Shown one piece after another: positions 18,956 to 27,913 of a stretch of 64,000 bases of DNA. The number at the start of each line of letters is the position of its first letter. Positions within the stretch are counted from its first letter, which is position 1. The stretch is from an uncultured Rhodospirillaceae bacterium (GTDB lineage Bacteria; Pseudomonadota; Alphaproteobacteria; Azospirillales; Azospirillaceae). Both the position numbers and the translations under genes were made by a program. The stretch lies in assembly GCA_937927415.1 (NCBI GenBank), contig CALBDS010000004.1, forward strand, positions 372,001 to 436,000, read 5' to 3'. The notes beneath the pieces were generated by a model. The model did no database searches. It was not told the origin of the DNA and saw nothing but the letters and a program-made list of their open reading frames with translations.

Positions 18956-21004
18956 ATGGCTTTTTTTGATATGTTCCGGACCAAGCCCTCGTCATATGAC
19001 GCTTTGGTGAATCCCGTTCCGGTTTCCGAGGGCGCGGCGGCCCCGGTGGCGGCAGACGTGCCGCCGATCCGCACCGTGGCGACCACCGCCGCCGGGGCGG
19101 GGCGGGCGGCGGCGGATCTGGCGGCGGGCGGCGAGGTGCCGGCCCTGGTGGTCGGGTTCGTTTCCCCACACGTGGATTTCGCCGCCGTGCAGCAGGAGGT
19201 GCGCCGCGCCCTGCCCCCCGGCGTCACGCTTATGCTGGTGTCCACCGCGGGCGAGCTGTGCGCCCAGGGCGGCGCGCTGTACCGCCCGGCCGGCACCCGC
19301 TGGGACGGGGTGGTGCTGCAGGCGTTCAGCCGGTCGCTGTTCACCGCCGTCCATCTCCGCACGGTGCCGCTGCACAACGACGACCTGCGCCGGCCGGGTG
19401 CGGTGACGCCGCGGGCCGAGCGGGTGGCCGCCATCGCGGCGGAGTTGGAACGGGTGCAGCCGCCCTTCCCCATCGATGCCCGCGACACGGTGGCGCTGAC
19501 CTTCATCGACGGGCTGTCGGCCTCGGAAAGCTATTTCATGGAGGCGGTGTACCAGTCGCGGCGGTTCCCCTGCCTGTTCATCGGCGGCTCGGCGGGGGGC
19601 ACGTTCGATTTCACCCACACCTGGCTGTCGGACGGCGAGCGGGTTTACGAGAACGTCGCCGTCGTGGCGTTCCTGAAGCTGGCGCCCGGCGTGCGCTACG
19701 GCGTGTTCAAATCGCAGAACTTCCGCTCCACCCCCCACGTCTTCACGGTTCTGGAGGCCAACCCCGAACGGCGCACGGTGCGCAGCGTCGTCGATCCCAA
19801 GACCATGCAGACGGTACGCTTCATCGACGCGCTGGCGGCGCATTACCGCTGCCGCCCCGACGAGGTGCTGGCGCGCATGGGCAAATCCTCCTTCGCCATC
19901 GACATCGACGGCGAGATGTTCGTCCGCTCGGTGGCTGGGGTGAACGCCGACACCGGCGACGTGTCGTTCTATTGCGACATCGCCCCCGGCGAGGATCTGC
20001 GGCTGGTGGACCCCACCGATTTCGTGCGCCAGACCGCCGATGATTTCGCCGCCTTCATGCGCGGCAAGCCGCAGCCGGTGGGCGGCATCCTCAACGACTG
20101 CATCCTGCGCCGCCTGAACAACCCGGATCAGTTGCCGGGCCTGCGGGTGTTCGACGGGATGCCCATGGCGGGCTTTTCCACCTTCGGCGAGTTGCTGGGC
20201 GTCAACATCAACCAGACGCTCTCGGCCCTGCTGTTCTTCCGGGTCGGGGAGGGAGAGGCGTTCGCCGACGATTTCGTCGATCACTTCCCCATCCACTACG
20301 CCGCCTTCCGCAACAGCTTCACCGCCTGCGCGCTCAACCGCATGACCCAGTTGAACCGGATGCGGCGCGTGGTGGCCGATCATCTGATGAGCTATGCCAC
20401 CACCTTTGCCGGCATGTCGGGGAACATCGGCGAAACCGCGGAATTCCAGCAGCGTCTGGGTCAGTCGCTGACCGCCATCCAGCACAAGCTCCAGCAGCAC
20501 GCCGACGGCTTCGACGGCCACGCCGAGCGCAAGGAAGAGCTGATGCGCGACTTCCGCTCGCTGGCCGAGGTGGTGCGGAGCATCGAGAACGTGCTGGGGG
20601 TGATCGACGGCATCGCCAGCCAGACCAACCTGTTGGCGCTGAACGCCACCATCGAAGCGGCCCGCGCGGGCGAGGCCGGCAAGGGCTTCGCCGTGGTGGC
20701 GGCGGAGGTGCGCAAGCTGGCCACCGACACCAAGAACACCCTGGACGACACCCGCCGGGCCATCGCCGAGGTGGTGCGCTGCGTCGGCGACGTGGGCCGC
20801 AAGCTGGAGGATACCGGGTCGCGCATGGATCAGGCGGCGGGCGAGGTGACCGACATGCTGGCGGAGGTGGCGCAGGTGATGCACGACGCCGATTCGGCTT
20901 CCGCCGACGTCACCCGCAGCCTCAGCAGCCTGCACGATCAAGCCGGCAAGGTCGCCGCCATCCGCCAGGAAATCGACCGGATGAAGACGCTGGAATCGGC
21001 CTGA
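18956..21004 (+). CDS. Soluble chemoreceptor with FIST sensory domains
   Basis: A 682-residue protein with no membrane segment. After a short variable N-terminus it has FIST-N (about 55-260, with ALVVGFVSPHVDFAAVQQEV and LVSTAGELCA) and FIST-C (about 270-420, with SFAIDIDGEMFVRSVAGV). FIST is a sensory module proposed to bind small ligands such as amino acids. The C-terminal third is a methyl-accepting signalling domain with the hairpin tip near residue 559 (LLALNATIEAARAGEAGKGF). The receptor should therefore read a cytoplasmic signal and act on CheA-CheW. The GAGAGGAGG ribosome site supports the ATG at 18956. Confidence 0.9.
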   Translation: MAFFDMFRTKPSSYDALVNPVPVSEGAAAPVAADVPPIRTVATTAAGAGRAAADLAAGGEVPALVVGFVSPHVDFAAVQQEVRRALPPGVTLMLVSTAGELCAQGGALYRPAGTRWDGVVLQAFSRSLFTAVHLRTVPLHNDDLRRPGAVTPRAERVAAIAAELERVQPPFPIDARDTVALTFIDGLSASESYFMEAVYQSRRFPCLFIGGSAGGTFDFTHTWLSDGERVYENVAVVAFLKLAPGVRYGVFKSQNFRSTPHVFTVLEANPERRTVRSVVDPKTMQTVRFIDALAAHYRCRPDEVLARMGKSSFAIDIDGEMFVRSVAGVNADTGDVSFYCDIAPGEDLRLVDPTDFVRQTADDFAAFMRGKPQPVGGILNDCILRRLNNPDQLPGLRVFDGMPMAGFSTFGELLGVNINQTLSALLFFRVGEGEAFADDFVDHFPIHYAAFRNSFTACALNRMTQLNRMRRVVADHLMSYATTFAGMSGNIGETAEFQQRLGQSLTAIQHKLQQHADGFDGHAERKEELMRDFRSLAEVVRSIENVLGVIDGIASQTNLLALNATIEAARAGEAGKGFAVVAAEVRKLATDTKNTLDDTRRAIAEVVRCVGDVGRKLEDTGSRMDQAAGEVTDMLAEVAQVMHDADSASADVTRSLSSLHDQAGKVAAIRQEIDRMKTLESA

Positions 21005-21012
21005 ACCATCGT

Positions 21013-21028
21013 GCCTCACATATGAGGC
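21013..21028. terminator. Small palindrome between convergent genes
   Basis: GCCTCA-CATA-TGAGGC is a perfect six-base stem lying between the stops of the FIST chemoreceptor and the LysR gene, 30 bases apart. It may help end both transcripts, though there is no T-run. Confidence 0.35.
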
Positions 21029-21034
21029 GCGCCG

Positions 21035-21961
21035 CTAAACGGCCCCGTCCGCCGCCACCTCGGCGAACAGCCAGTCGCGGAACAGCCGCACCTTGGGCCG
21101 GGTGCGGCTGTGGGCCGGGGTCACCACGTAATAGGCGTATTCCCCCGGCAGCGTCACGTCGAACAGCCGCACCAGCCGCCCGGCGGCCAGATCCTCGGCC
21201 ACCAGCACCCGCCGGCCCAGCGCCACCCCATGCCCGCCGATGGCCGATTGCAGCAGCAGGGCCGAATCGGTGAAACGCGGCCCGCGGTCCACCTCCGCCC
21301 CCGGCGGCACCGCCCCGGCGGGCAGCGCGCCGCCGGCCGTCGCCGCCGCGAACCACATGCTCCAGGAAATCAGGTAATCGTCGTGCAGCAGCGTGTGCCG
21401 CATCAGGTCGGCGGGCGTGCGGATCGGCTTCGGCCCGTCGCGCAGGGCGGGGGCGCAGACGGGGAACACATCCTCGGTCATCAGCCGCTCGGCAAACACC
21501 CCCTGCCATTGCCCGCGCCCCAGGCGGATGCCCACATCCACATCCTGATCGGTGAAATCAATGAGATGGGACGAGGTGTGCAGCCGCACCTCCAGATCGG
21601 GGTGCGCCGCCTGGAACCGTCCCAGCCGCATCACCAGCCATTTGGCGGCGAAGGACGGCATGGTGCTGATGGTCAGCACGCCGCCGGTGTCGCGGCGGAA
21701 CAGGCGGTCGGTGGCGTCGGCGATCTGGCCCAGCGCCTCGCGCACCGGCACCACATAGGCCTGCCCCGCTTCGGTCAGCAGCAGGGTGCGGTTGACCCGG
21801 CGGAACAGCGGTGCGCCCAGCCAGTCCTCCAGCCCCTTGATCTGGTGGCTGATGGCGGCCTGGGTCACGTGCAGTTCGGCGGCGGCACGGGTGAAGGACA
21901 GATGGCGGGCCGCCGCTTCGAAGGCGCGCAGGGCATTGAGGGGCGGAAGGCTCCGGTGCAT
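21035..21961 (-). CDS. LysR family transcriptional regulator, GcvA-like
   Basis: A 308-residue regulator that starts MHRSLPPLNALRAFEAAARH; an in-frame ATG at 21997 is too far upstream of the conserved start. The winged helix-turn-helix is RAAAELHVTQAAISHQIKGL (about 22-42), of the GcvA/AmpR subgroup. The C-terminal effector domain (about 92-300) has the usual two alpha/beta lobes. It is divergent from the DUF1127-GFA-GFA operon, with a LysR-type inverted repeat in the shared promoter region, so control of that operon and of itself is likely. Confidence 0.92.
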   Translation of the reverse strand: MHRSLPPLNALRAFEAAARHLSFTRAAAELHVTQAAISHQIKGLEDWLGAPLFRRVNRTLLLTEAGQAYVVPVREALGQIADATDRLFRRDTGGVLTISTMPSFAAKWLVMRLGRFQAAHPDLEVRLHTSSHLIDFTDQDVDVGIRLGRGQWQGVFAERLMTEDVFPVCAPALRDGPKPIRTPADLMRHTLLHDDYLISWSMWFAAATAGGALPAGAVPPGAEVDRGPRFTDSALLLQSAIGGHGVALGRRVLVAEDLAAGRLVRLFDVTLPGEYAYYVVTPAHSRTRPKVRLFRDWLFAEVAADGAV

Positions 21962-22025
21962 GGCGTGCGGGTGCCGGGGGCGGTCCCCCGTCCTCAAGGC
22001 GTGTCCGGCCGATCAGGAATCCGAC

Positions 22026-22044
22026 CGATTAGATTTCCTAATCG
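22026..22044. promoter_or_regulatory. Probable LysR-type operator
   Basis: CGATTAG-ATTTC-CTAATCG is a seven-base inverted repeat with a five-base spacer and contains the T-N11-A pattern of LysR binding sites. It lies 65 bases ahead of the LysR start and 105 bases ahead of the divergent DUF1127 gene. Confidence 0.55.
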
Positions 22045-22148
22045 ATTCTATGAGAATTCGTCGTTTGCGCGCAAGGATCGGGTGGCTCACCATCCCGCTA
22101 TCACGCACAACCAAACGATCAAAACACACCCGTTGGGAGACAGCGGCC

Positions 22149-22373
22149 ATGAGCGACCTTTCCCACAGCGAACCCTCGTCCCGCACAGCACCATCCGCCG
22201 GCACCGGCCTGCTGCACCGGCTGGGCCAGGCCCTGGACGCCCTGGCGGCGTGGAACGAACGCCGGCGCCAGCGGTTGGCGCTGGAAACGCTGCCCGATCA
22301 CATTCTGAGCGACATCGGCCTGTCCCGCGCCGACGCCGACCGCGAAGCCGCCAAGCCGTTCTGGAAAGGGTAA
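22149..22373 (+). CDS. Small DUF1127 family protein
   Basis: A 74-residue protein whose last 45 residues fit DUF1127: WNERRRQRLALETLPDHILS followed by DIGLSRADAD. The arginine-rich motif is shared by small alphaproteobacterial proteins, some of which bind RNA or modulate phosphate and carbon metabolism. The ATG at 22149 is the only start inside the family-length region. The next gene, a GFA protein, begins three bases after its stop, so the two are cotranscribed, and a LysR gene is divergent. Confidence 0.85.
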   Translation: MSDLSHSEPSSRTAPSAGTGLLHRLGQALDALAAWNERRRQRLALETLPDHILSDIGLSRADADREAAKPFWKG

Positions 22374-22376
22374 GAC

Positions 22377-22856
22377 ATGAGCGCCACCACACAGAACGAC
22401 GCCGCACAGCAAGCCACATCGGAACCGGGGCGGGTCTGGACGGGCGGGTGCCTGTGCGGTGCCGTGCGCTACACCATCACCGAACAGCCCTCGGCCATTT
22501 CCTTCTGCCATTGCGGGCAGTGCCGGCGGCTGCATTCCCACGTCGGCGCCTACACCACCTTTCCGCGGACGGCGATCCGCATCACCGGTGACGAGTCGCT
22601 GGGCTGGTTCGCCTCGTCGGAGCGGGCGCGGCGGGGCTTCTGCACCCGGTGCGGCACCGCGCTGTTCTGGGACCCCATCGGCCAGTCGCGGTTCGACGCG
22701 ACCGCCGGCAGCCTGGACGAGCCGACCGGCCTTACCGCCGACCGGCACATCTGGGTGGATTTCCAGGGCGATTACTACCACATCGGCGACGACGGCCTGC
22801 CGCGCCTGCGCAGCACCGACGCCGCCAACGCATCGGGGGTGCCCGTCGATGGCTGA
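22377..22856 (+). CDS. GFA family zinc protein, first of a tandem pair
   Basis: A 159-residue single-domain GFA (CENP-V/GFA fold) protein. Zinc-ligand motifs are visible: GGCLCGAVRY, SFCHCGQCRRL and GFCTRCGTALFW. The family is named for glutathione-dependent formaldehyde-activating enzyme, but most members, including this one, lack proven activity. It starts three bases after the DUF1127 gene, with the AAGGG ribosome site inside that gene's end. Its last eight bases overlap the start of a second GFA gene, so the pair is translationally coupled. Confidence 0.9.
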   Translation: MSATTQNDAAQQATSEPGRVWTGGCLCGAVRYTITEQPSAISFCHCGQCRRLHSHVGAYTTFPRTAIRITGDESLGWFASSERARRGFCTRCGTALFWDPIGQSRFDATAGSLDEPTGLTADRHIWVDFQGDYYHIGDDGLPRLRSTDAANASGVPVDG

Positions 22857-23265
22857 GACCTCCTCCCCCCTTCCCGGCGGCTGCCTGTGCGGGGCGGTGC
22901 GCTTCACCGTCAGCGAACGGCCCCTGGGGGTGGTGGATTGCCACTGCTCCCAGTGCCGACGCTTCCATGGCCACACCGGCGCCTACATCACCATTCCCCG
23001 CACGGCGGTGGCGCTGGAGCGGGCGGACACGCTGGTGTGGTACCGTTCATCGGCGGAGGCCGAGCGCGGGTTCTGCGGCCGCTGCGGCTCGTCGCTGTTC
23101 TGGCGCGGCGACGGGCTGGAGCTGATGGACGTGGCCGCCGGGGCGCTGGACCAGCCGACCGGCCTGACCACGGTGCGCCACATCCACACCGCCAGCAAAC
23201 CCGACTATTACGAGATCACCGACGGCGCGGAGCAATTCCCCGAATCGGCACCGGAACCGCCCTGA
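22849..23265 (+). CDS. GFA family zinc protein, second of a tandem pair
   Basis: A 138-residue paralogue of the preceding gene, sharing the cysteine motifs GGCLCGAVRFTVSERP, DCHCSQCRRFHGHTGAY and GFCGRCGSSLFW. The similar spacing of all motifs indicates a local duplication followed by divergence. The start codon at 22849 lies inside the upstream gene (overlap 22849-22856). The two products might form a heterodimer; this is inference. No substrate can be named. Confidence 0.88.
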   Translation: MAETSSPLPGGCLCGAVRFTVSERPLGVVDCHCSQCRRFHGHTGAYITIPRTAVALERADTLVWYRSSAEAERGFCGRCGSSLFWRGDGLELMDVAAGALDQPTGLTTVRHIHTASKPDYYEITDGAEQFPESAPEPP

Positions 23266-23349
23266 CGTTTCCCATCACGAATCAGTTGGCATCGGCGGTG
23301 CGGGCGGCCATCTTCTAGAGTCTCCCTTCCTGAGACACCCATCCCGCCC

Positions 23350-25635
23350 GTGACCAAACCGCCGTTGCCGTCCGCCGCCTTCCCCTCGCGGGAAGCGGTG
23401 CTGTCCTTCATCCGCTCCAGCACCACCCCGGTGGGCAAGCGGGAGATTGCCCGTGCCTTCCGTCTCAGCGGCTCCGCCGGGCGGGAATGGCTGAAAGACC
23501 TGCTCAAAGAACTGGAAGCCGACGGCGCCGTGGAGCGTGGGCGCGGCAAGCGGCTGGCGCCCCCCGACGCCCTGCCCGCGGTCGGCGTGCTGGAGATCAC
23601 CGGCATCGACACCGACGGCGAGGTGATGGCCCGCCCCCTGACCTGGACCGCCGACGTCCCGCCGCCCCGCATCGTCCTGACCGGGGAGGCCAAGGGCCAC
23701 CCGGCCCTGACCCCCGGCGACCGCGCGCTGTGCAAGCTGAGCCGCGTCACCGATGGCCTGTACGAAGCCCGGCTGATCCGCCGCATCGACGGGTCCGCCG
23801 GGCGGGTGCTGGGGGTGTTCCGCCGCACCGCCGACGGCGGGCGCCTGATCCCCACCGACCGCCGGGCCAAGGGCGAACTGGCGGTGTTGCCGCTCAACAT
23901 CGGGGACGCCCGCGACGGGGATCTGGTGCTGGCCGACATTCTGCCCGCCGCCCGGCTGGGGCTGCCCCAGGCCCGCATCGCCGACGTGATCGGCCCCACC
24001 GCCGAGCCGCGCGCCGCCAGCCTGATCGCCATCCACGCCAACGGCATCCCCACCGTCTTCCCCCCCGCGGCCGAAGCCCAGGCGGCCCGTGCCAAGGTGC
24101 CGGGGCTGGGCACGCGGGCGGACCTGCGCTCGGTCCCGCTGGTCACCATCGACGGGGCCGACGCCCGTGATTACGACGATGCGGTGTGGGCGGAAGCCGA
24201 CCCCGACCCGGCCAACCCCGGCGGCTGGCACCTGCTGGTGGCCATCGCCGACGTGGCCTATTACGTGCGGCCCGGCGACCCGCTGGACCGGGCGGCGTTC
24301 GAGCGGGGCAACTCCACCTATTTCCCCGACCGGGTGGTGCCCATGCTGCCCGAAGCCCTGTCGAACGGCCTGTGCTCGCTGGTGCCGGGGGAGGATCGGG
24401 GATGCTTGGCGGCGGAGCTGTGGATCGACGCCAAAGGACGGATTCTCCGGCATCGTTTCGTTCGCGGATTGATGCGCTCCGCCGCCCGCCTGACCTATGA
24501 ACAGGTGCAGGCAGCCCGCGACGGCGCCCCCGACGACACCACCGGCCCGCTGCTGGACACGGTGCTGGCGCCGCTCTACGGCACCTTCGCCTGCCTGTGG
24601 GCGGCGCGCGGGCGGCGGGGCACGCTGGACTTGGACCTGCCCGAACGGCTGGTGCGGCTGGGCGAGGATGGGCGCATCGCCGCCATCGCCCCGCGCGAAC
24701 GGCTGGACAGCCACCGGCTGATCGAGGAATTCATGATCGCCGCCAATGTGGCGGCGGCGGAAAGCCTGGAACAGGCCGGGGTGCCGGCGCTCTACCGCGT
24801 TCACGACCAGCCGTCTTTGGACAAGATGGAGTCGTTGTGGGAATTCCTGAACGGCATCGGCTATGCCCTGCCGCGGGCGGCGGAGGTCACGCCGTCGCTG
24901 TTCACCGGCATCCTGGCCCGCGCCCACGGCCGCCCCGAAGCCGAACTGGTGAGCGAAGTGATCCTGCGCGCCCAGGCACAGGCGGTCTACAGCCCGGAAA
25001 ATCTGGGTCATTTCGGGTTGGCACTGAAACGCTACGCCCATTTCACCTCCCCCATCCGCCGGTACGCCGATCTGCTGATCCACCGGGGGCTGATCCGCGC
25101 CCACGGGCTGGGGCCGGGCGGGCTGAGCGACGAGGAGATGGCGGGGCTGGAGGCGGCGGGCGAGCATGTGTCCGTGACCGAACGCCGCTCCGCCACCGCC
25201 GAGCGCGACGCGCTGGACCGCTACACCGCCGCGTACCTGTCGGAACGGGTGGGTGTACGTCTGTCGGGGCGGATCACCGGGGTCACGCGCTTCGGCCTGT
25301 TCATCCGGCTGGCGGAAAGCGGCGGCGACGGGCTGGTGCCGGCCAGCACCCTGCCCGACGACCGTTACGAACACCGCGAGCATGAACACGCCCTGGTGGG
25401 TGAGCGCCACGGGCGGGTGTACCGGCTGGGCGCCCCGGTCACCGTGACCGTGGCCGAAGCCGATCCGCTGACCGGCAGCACCCTGTTCCGCCTGGACGCC
25501 CCGGACGGGGCCGACGGCCTGAACGGCGGCGGATCGTGGCAATCGGGCAACGCCCCCGCCGCCGGACGGCGCGAAACCAAGAAAAGCAGCAAGGGAAAGC
25601 ACCGAGGCAGAAAAGCAACATCGCGTGGGAAATAG
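23350..25635 (+). CDS. rnr: Ribonuclease R
   Basis: A 761-residue 3'-5' exoribonuclease of the RNB family. It begins with GTG at 23350. Order: N-terminal helix-turn-helix-like region (about 10-70), cold-shock-type RNA-binding domains (about 75-230), RNB catalytic domain with the Asp cluster in TIDGADARDYDDAVWAEAD (about 262-280), and an S1 domain near 640-715 (VRLSGRITGVTRFGLFIRLA). It ends in a Lys/Arg-rich tail (KKSSKGKHRGRKATSRGK) typical of RNase R. It degrades structured RNA and takes part in rRNA and tmRNA quality control. The protease gene 179 bases downstream could be cotranscribed. Confidence 0.96.
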   Translation: MTKPPLPSAAFPSREAVLSFIRSSTTPVGKREIARAFRLSGSAGREWLKDLLKELEADGAVERGRGKRLAPPDALPAVGVLEITGIDTDGEVMARPLTWTADVPPPRIVLTGEAKGHPALTPGDRALCKLSRVTDGLYEARLIRRIDGSAGRVLGVFRRTADGGRLIPTDRRAKGELAVLPLNIGDARDGDLVLADILPAARLGLPQARIADVIGPTAEPRAASLIAIHANGIPTVFPPAAEAQAARAKVPGLGTRADLRSVPLVTIDGADARDYDDAVWAEADPDPANPGGWHLLVAIADVAYYVRPGDPLDRAAFERGNSTYFPDRVVPMLPEALSNGLCSLVPGEDRGCLAAELWIDAKGRILRHRFVRGLMRSAARLTYEQVQAARDGAPDDTTGPLLDTVLAPLYGTFACLWAARGRRGTLDLDLPERLVRLGEDGRIAAIAPRERLDSHRLIEEFMIAANVAAAESLEQAGVPALYRVHDQPSLDKMESLWEFLNGIGYALPRAAEVTPSLFTGILARAHGRPEAELVSEVILRAQAQAVYSPENLGHFGLALKRYAHFTSPIRRYADLLIHRGLIRAHGLGPGGLSDEEMAGLEAAGEHVSVTERRSATAERDALDRYTAAYLSERVGVRLSGRITGVTRFGLFIRLAESGGDGLVPASTLPDDRYEHREHEHALVGERHGRVYRLGAPVTVTVAEADPLTGSTLFRLDAPDGADGLNGGGSWQSGNAPAAGRRETKKSSKGKHRGRKATSRGK

Positions 25636-25814
25636 ACAACAAGGGAAAAAAGGGCGCAGATTGTCCCACCGGCAACAGGGGCGGCGATGCTATGTCTAGT
25701 CCCGTTGGGGGCAACCGTTTCGGTTGGGCAGCGAACGCCGTTTTCCCCCGCTTTCGGAGCATCCGGCCGGCGGGCCGTGACGATGGGACCCGCGGGCGCA
25801 TCGGGCAGGGTGGA

Positions 25815-27440
25815 ATGAGGGCTGTTTCGCTGATTCGCAGCCGAAAAGCGGCGCCCGGTACGGGGGGCGGCAAGCGTGCCGTCACGCTCCGCGCCGGGGC
25901 GTACGCTCTTGCCCTGCTTCTCGCGACTCCGGGCTTGGCGCCGCCGGCCTTTGCCGCCGGTGCCCGCGAGGCGGGGACGCAGACCGTCGCCACCCGCGAC
26001 ACCGGCACGATCAATGAACAGGTTTTCTCCGTCGTCTATTCCCGGCTTGTGGAAGCCTATCTGAACCCGGTGGACCTGACCCGGCTGGGTCCGGACGGGC
26101 TGCGCGGGCTGCGCACCATCGATCCGGCGGTGGCGGTGGACCGCGCCGGCAGCGCCCTCAGGGTGTACGTGTCGGGTGCTCTGGCGGCGGAATACGCCGT
26201 TCCCCCCGCCACCGACGCCGCGGCCTGGGGTACTCTGACCGGCCGCGCCATCAGCGCCGTACGTGTCCGCTCGGCCCCGCTGCGCGCCGCCACGGCGGAA
26301 CGGATCTATCAGGCGGTGCTGGACGGGGTGACGGCGGACCTGGACAGCTTTTCCCGCTACACCGGCGTCCAGCGCGCCACCCGCGAACGCGCCCAGCGCG
26401 ACGGGTACGGCGGCATCGGCCTGACCCTGACCCGCATGGGCGAACGCTATGTGGTGGGCGACGTGCTGCCGCGCACCCCGGCGTTCCGCGCCGGCATCCA
26501 GCCGGGCGACGTGCTGGTGGCCATCGACGGCGCCCCGGCCGCCCCCATGGACGACACCACCCTGCGCGACCGGCTGCGCGGCCCCAGCGGTTCCATCGTG
26601 GTGCTGACGGTGGGCAAGGATGGGGTTCTGCCCCGCTTCCTGCCGCTGAAACGCGAACGGATGGTGCCCAACACCGTCACCCTGACGGTGGCCGACGGCA
26701 TCGCGGTGCTGAAGGTGGACCGTTTCAACGCCGCCACCACGGCGAACCTGCGCGAATCCCTGCTGCTGGCCCGCGGAACGGCGGGGCTGCGGGGGATCAT
26801 CCTGGACCTGCGCGGCAACCCCGGCGGGCTGCTGGATCAGGCGGTGGCGGTGGCCGATCTGTTCATGACCCACGGCCGCATCCTGACCACTGAGGGCCGC
26901 CATCCCGACAGCCACCAGCGTTTCGACGCCACCCCGGAAGACGTGGTGGAGGGGCTGCCGCTGGTGGTTCTGGTGGACGGCCGCTCCGCCTCGTCCGCCG
27001 AGATCGTGGCGGCGGCGCTGCAGGACAGCGGGCGTGCGGTGGTGGTGGGGGCCAGCACCTACGGCAAGGGCAGCGTCCAGACGGTCAGCCGCCTGCCCAA
27101 CGACGGCGAGCTGTTCCTGACCTGGAGCCGCATCGTCACCCCCGCCGGCTACACCCTGCACCGCCAGGGGGTGCTGCCGGCCATCTGCACCAGCCTCGAC
27201 GGCAAGGATCCGCTGGACGAGTTGAACCGCAACGGCACGACCATCATCGCGCAGAACGCCGCCCTGCGCACCCGCGCCGCCGAGGACGAGGACACCCTGT
27301 CCCGCCTGCGCGCCGTGTGCCCCTGGCGTGAGCACGAAGCGATCCAGGACGTGGACGCCGCGCGCCGGCTGCTGAACCTGCCCGACCTGTACCGCCGCGC
27401 CGTCCACACCGAGGGGACGACCGTGGCGGAACGCGGGTGA
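25815..27440 (+). CDS. C-terminal processing peptidase, S41 family, exported
   Basis: A 541-residue protein if it starts at 25815 (MRAVSLIRSRKA), chosen because this gives a signal peptide (basic n-region, ALALLLATPGLAPPAFA core and cleavage site); an in-frame ATG at 25692 is an alternative. A PDZ domain follows near 185-270 (GYGGIGLTLTRMGERYVVGD), then the S41 domain with the catalytic Ser in GRSASSAEIVAAAL and Lys in TYGKGSVQTV. Such CtpA-like enzymes trim periplasmic proteins and lipoproteins. An in-frame C-terminal extension of about 60 residues follows the core. Confidence 0.9.
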   Translation: MRAVSLIRSRKAAPGTGGGKRAVTLRAGAYALALLLATPGLAPPAFAAGAREAGTQTVATRDTGTINEQVFSVVYSRLVEAYLNPVDLTRLGPDGLRGLRTIDPAVAVDRAGSALRVYVSGALAAEYAVPPATDAAAWGTLTGRAISAVRVRSAPLRAATAERIYQAVLDGVTADLDSFSRYTGVQRATRERAQRDGYGGIGLTLTRMGERYVVGDVLPRTPAFRAGIQPGDVLVAIDGAPAAPMDDTTLRDRLRGPSGSIVVLTVGKDGVLPRFLPLKRERMVPNTVTLTVADGIAVLKVDRFNAATTANLRESLLLARGTAGLRGIILDLRGNPGGLLDQAVAVADLFMTHGRILTTEGRHPDSHQRFDATPEDVVEGLPLVVLVDGRSASSAEIVAAALQDSGRAVVVGASTYGKGSVQTVSRLPNDGELFLTWSRIVTPAGYTLHRQGVLPAICTSLDGKDPLDELNRNGTTIIAQNAALRTRAAEDEDTLSRLRAVCPWREHEAIQDVDAARRLLNLPDLYRRAVHTEGTTVAERG

Positions 27441-27441
27441 C

Positions 27442-27460
27442 AAAACCCTGAAAGGTTTTT
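27442..27460 (+). terminator. Weak terminator after the S41 protease
   Basis: AAAACC and GGTTTT (27442-27447, 27454-27459) form a six-base stem directly after the stop codon, with T residues at the end. It is short and AT-rich, and so of low strength. Confidence 0.4.
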
Positions 27461-27471
27461 GACAAAAAGGC

Positions 27472-27500
27472 TTGCACCGCCCCGGCGGTTCGGCTAAAAG
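27472..27500 (+). promoter_or_regulatory. Promoter of tRNA-Arg copy 1
   Basis: TTGCAC (27472-27477), a 17-base spacer and TAAAAG (27495-27500), 36 bases ahead of the tRNA. The spacer end CGGCGGTTCGGC nearly matches the promoter of the second tRNA-Arg copy (30850-30878), so the promoter appears to have been duplicated with the gene. Confidence 0.65.
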
Positions 27501-27535
27501 ACGGTTCCCGCCACACGGCGGATCCATAAGGCAAA

Positions 27536-27612
27536 GCGCCCGTAGCTCAGCTGGATAGAGCATCAGACTACGAATCTGAGGGCCGGAGGTTCGAATCCTT
27601 CCGGGCGCGCCA
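27536..27612 (+). tRNA. tRNA-Arg (ACG), copy 1
   Basis: 77 bases including an encoded CCA. The acceptor stem GCGCCCG pairs with CGGGCGC, the D-arm contains AGCTCAGCTGGATAGAGC, the anticodon loop in CAGACTACGAATCTG gives ACG, and the T-loop is GGTTCGAATCC. The A34 of the anticodon is expected to be edited to inosine by TadA. An identical copy in the opposite orientation lies at 30735-30811. Confidence 0.98.
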
Positions 27613-27645
27613 TCCTCCCCGATAAAAATCTGAACGCGGAAGCAG

Positions 27646-27665
27646 GCGGCCGATGAGCCGCTTTT
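27646..27665 (+). terminator. Terminator of tRNA-Arg copy 1
   Basis: GCGGC-CGATGA-GCCGC followed by TTTT, 34 bases after the tRNA CCA end. A short but classical stem with a T-run. Confidence 0.6.
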
Positions 27666-27769
27666 GTTGTTTCCGGGCTTGCTTCGGTATCCCCTTAGTG
27701 CACGGTCCGAAATCCGGCCTGCCGTGGGCGTAGGCGTTTCCCCCACCCCCGATGCTTGTTCAGCGGGAA

Positions 27770-27913
27770 TCATGAAGGGGGTACCGGCGTTCCTCCCAGG
27801 AGCATCACGGCATCCGTTCCAGCCCGATCCGCGAAGGTTCGGTCGAACGTGACCAACCGGGAGGCCTTGGCCTTCCCGGCCTCGAAAAGGATCACCCCGT
27901 CGGCGAAATCTCC
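27770..27913 (-). pseudogene. Remnant of a VapC-type PIN-domain toxin
   Basis: In the frame overlapping the end of the antitoxin gene, 47 codons read GDFADGVILFEAGKAKASRL, then VTFDRTFADRAG and a stop at 27772-27770. This is the C-terminal end of a PIN-domain toxin, including the acidic DFAD and TFDR motifs. The first 80 or so residues expected for VapC (about 130 residues) are absent: the antitoxin sequence runs straight into the fragment. An internal deletion has therefore removed the toxin's start and N-terminal catalytic residues. No start codon or ribosome site remains. Confidence 0.75.
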
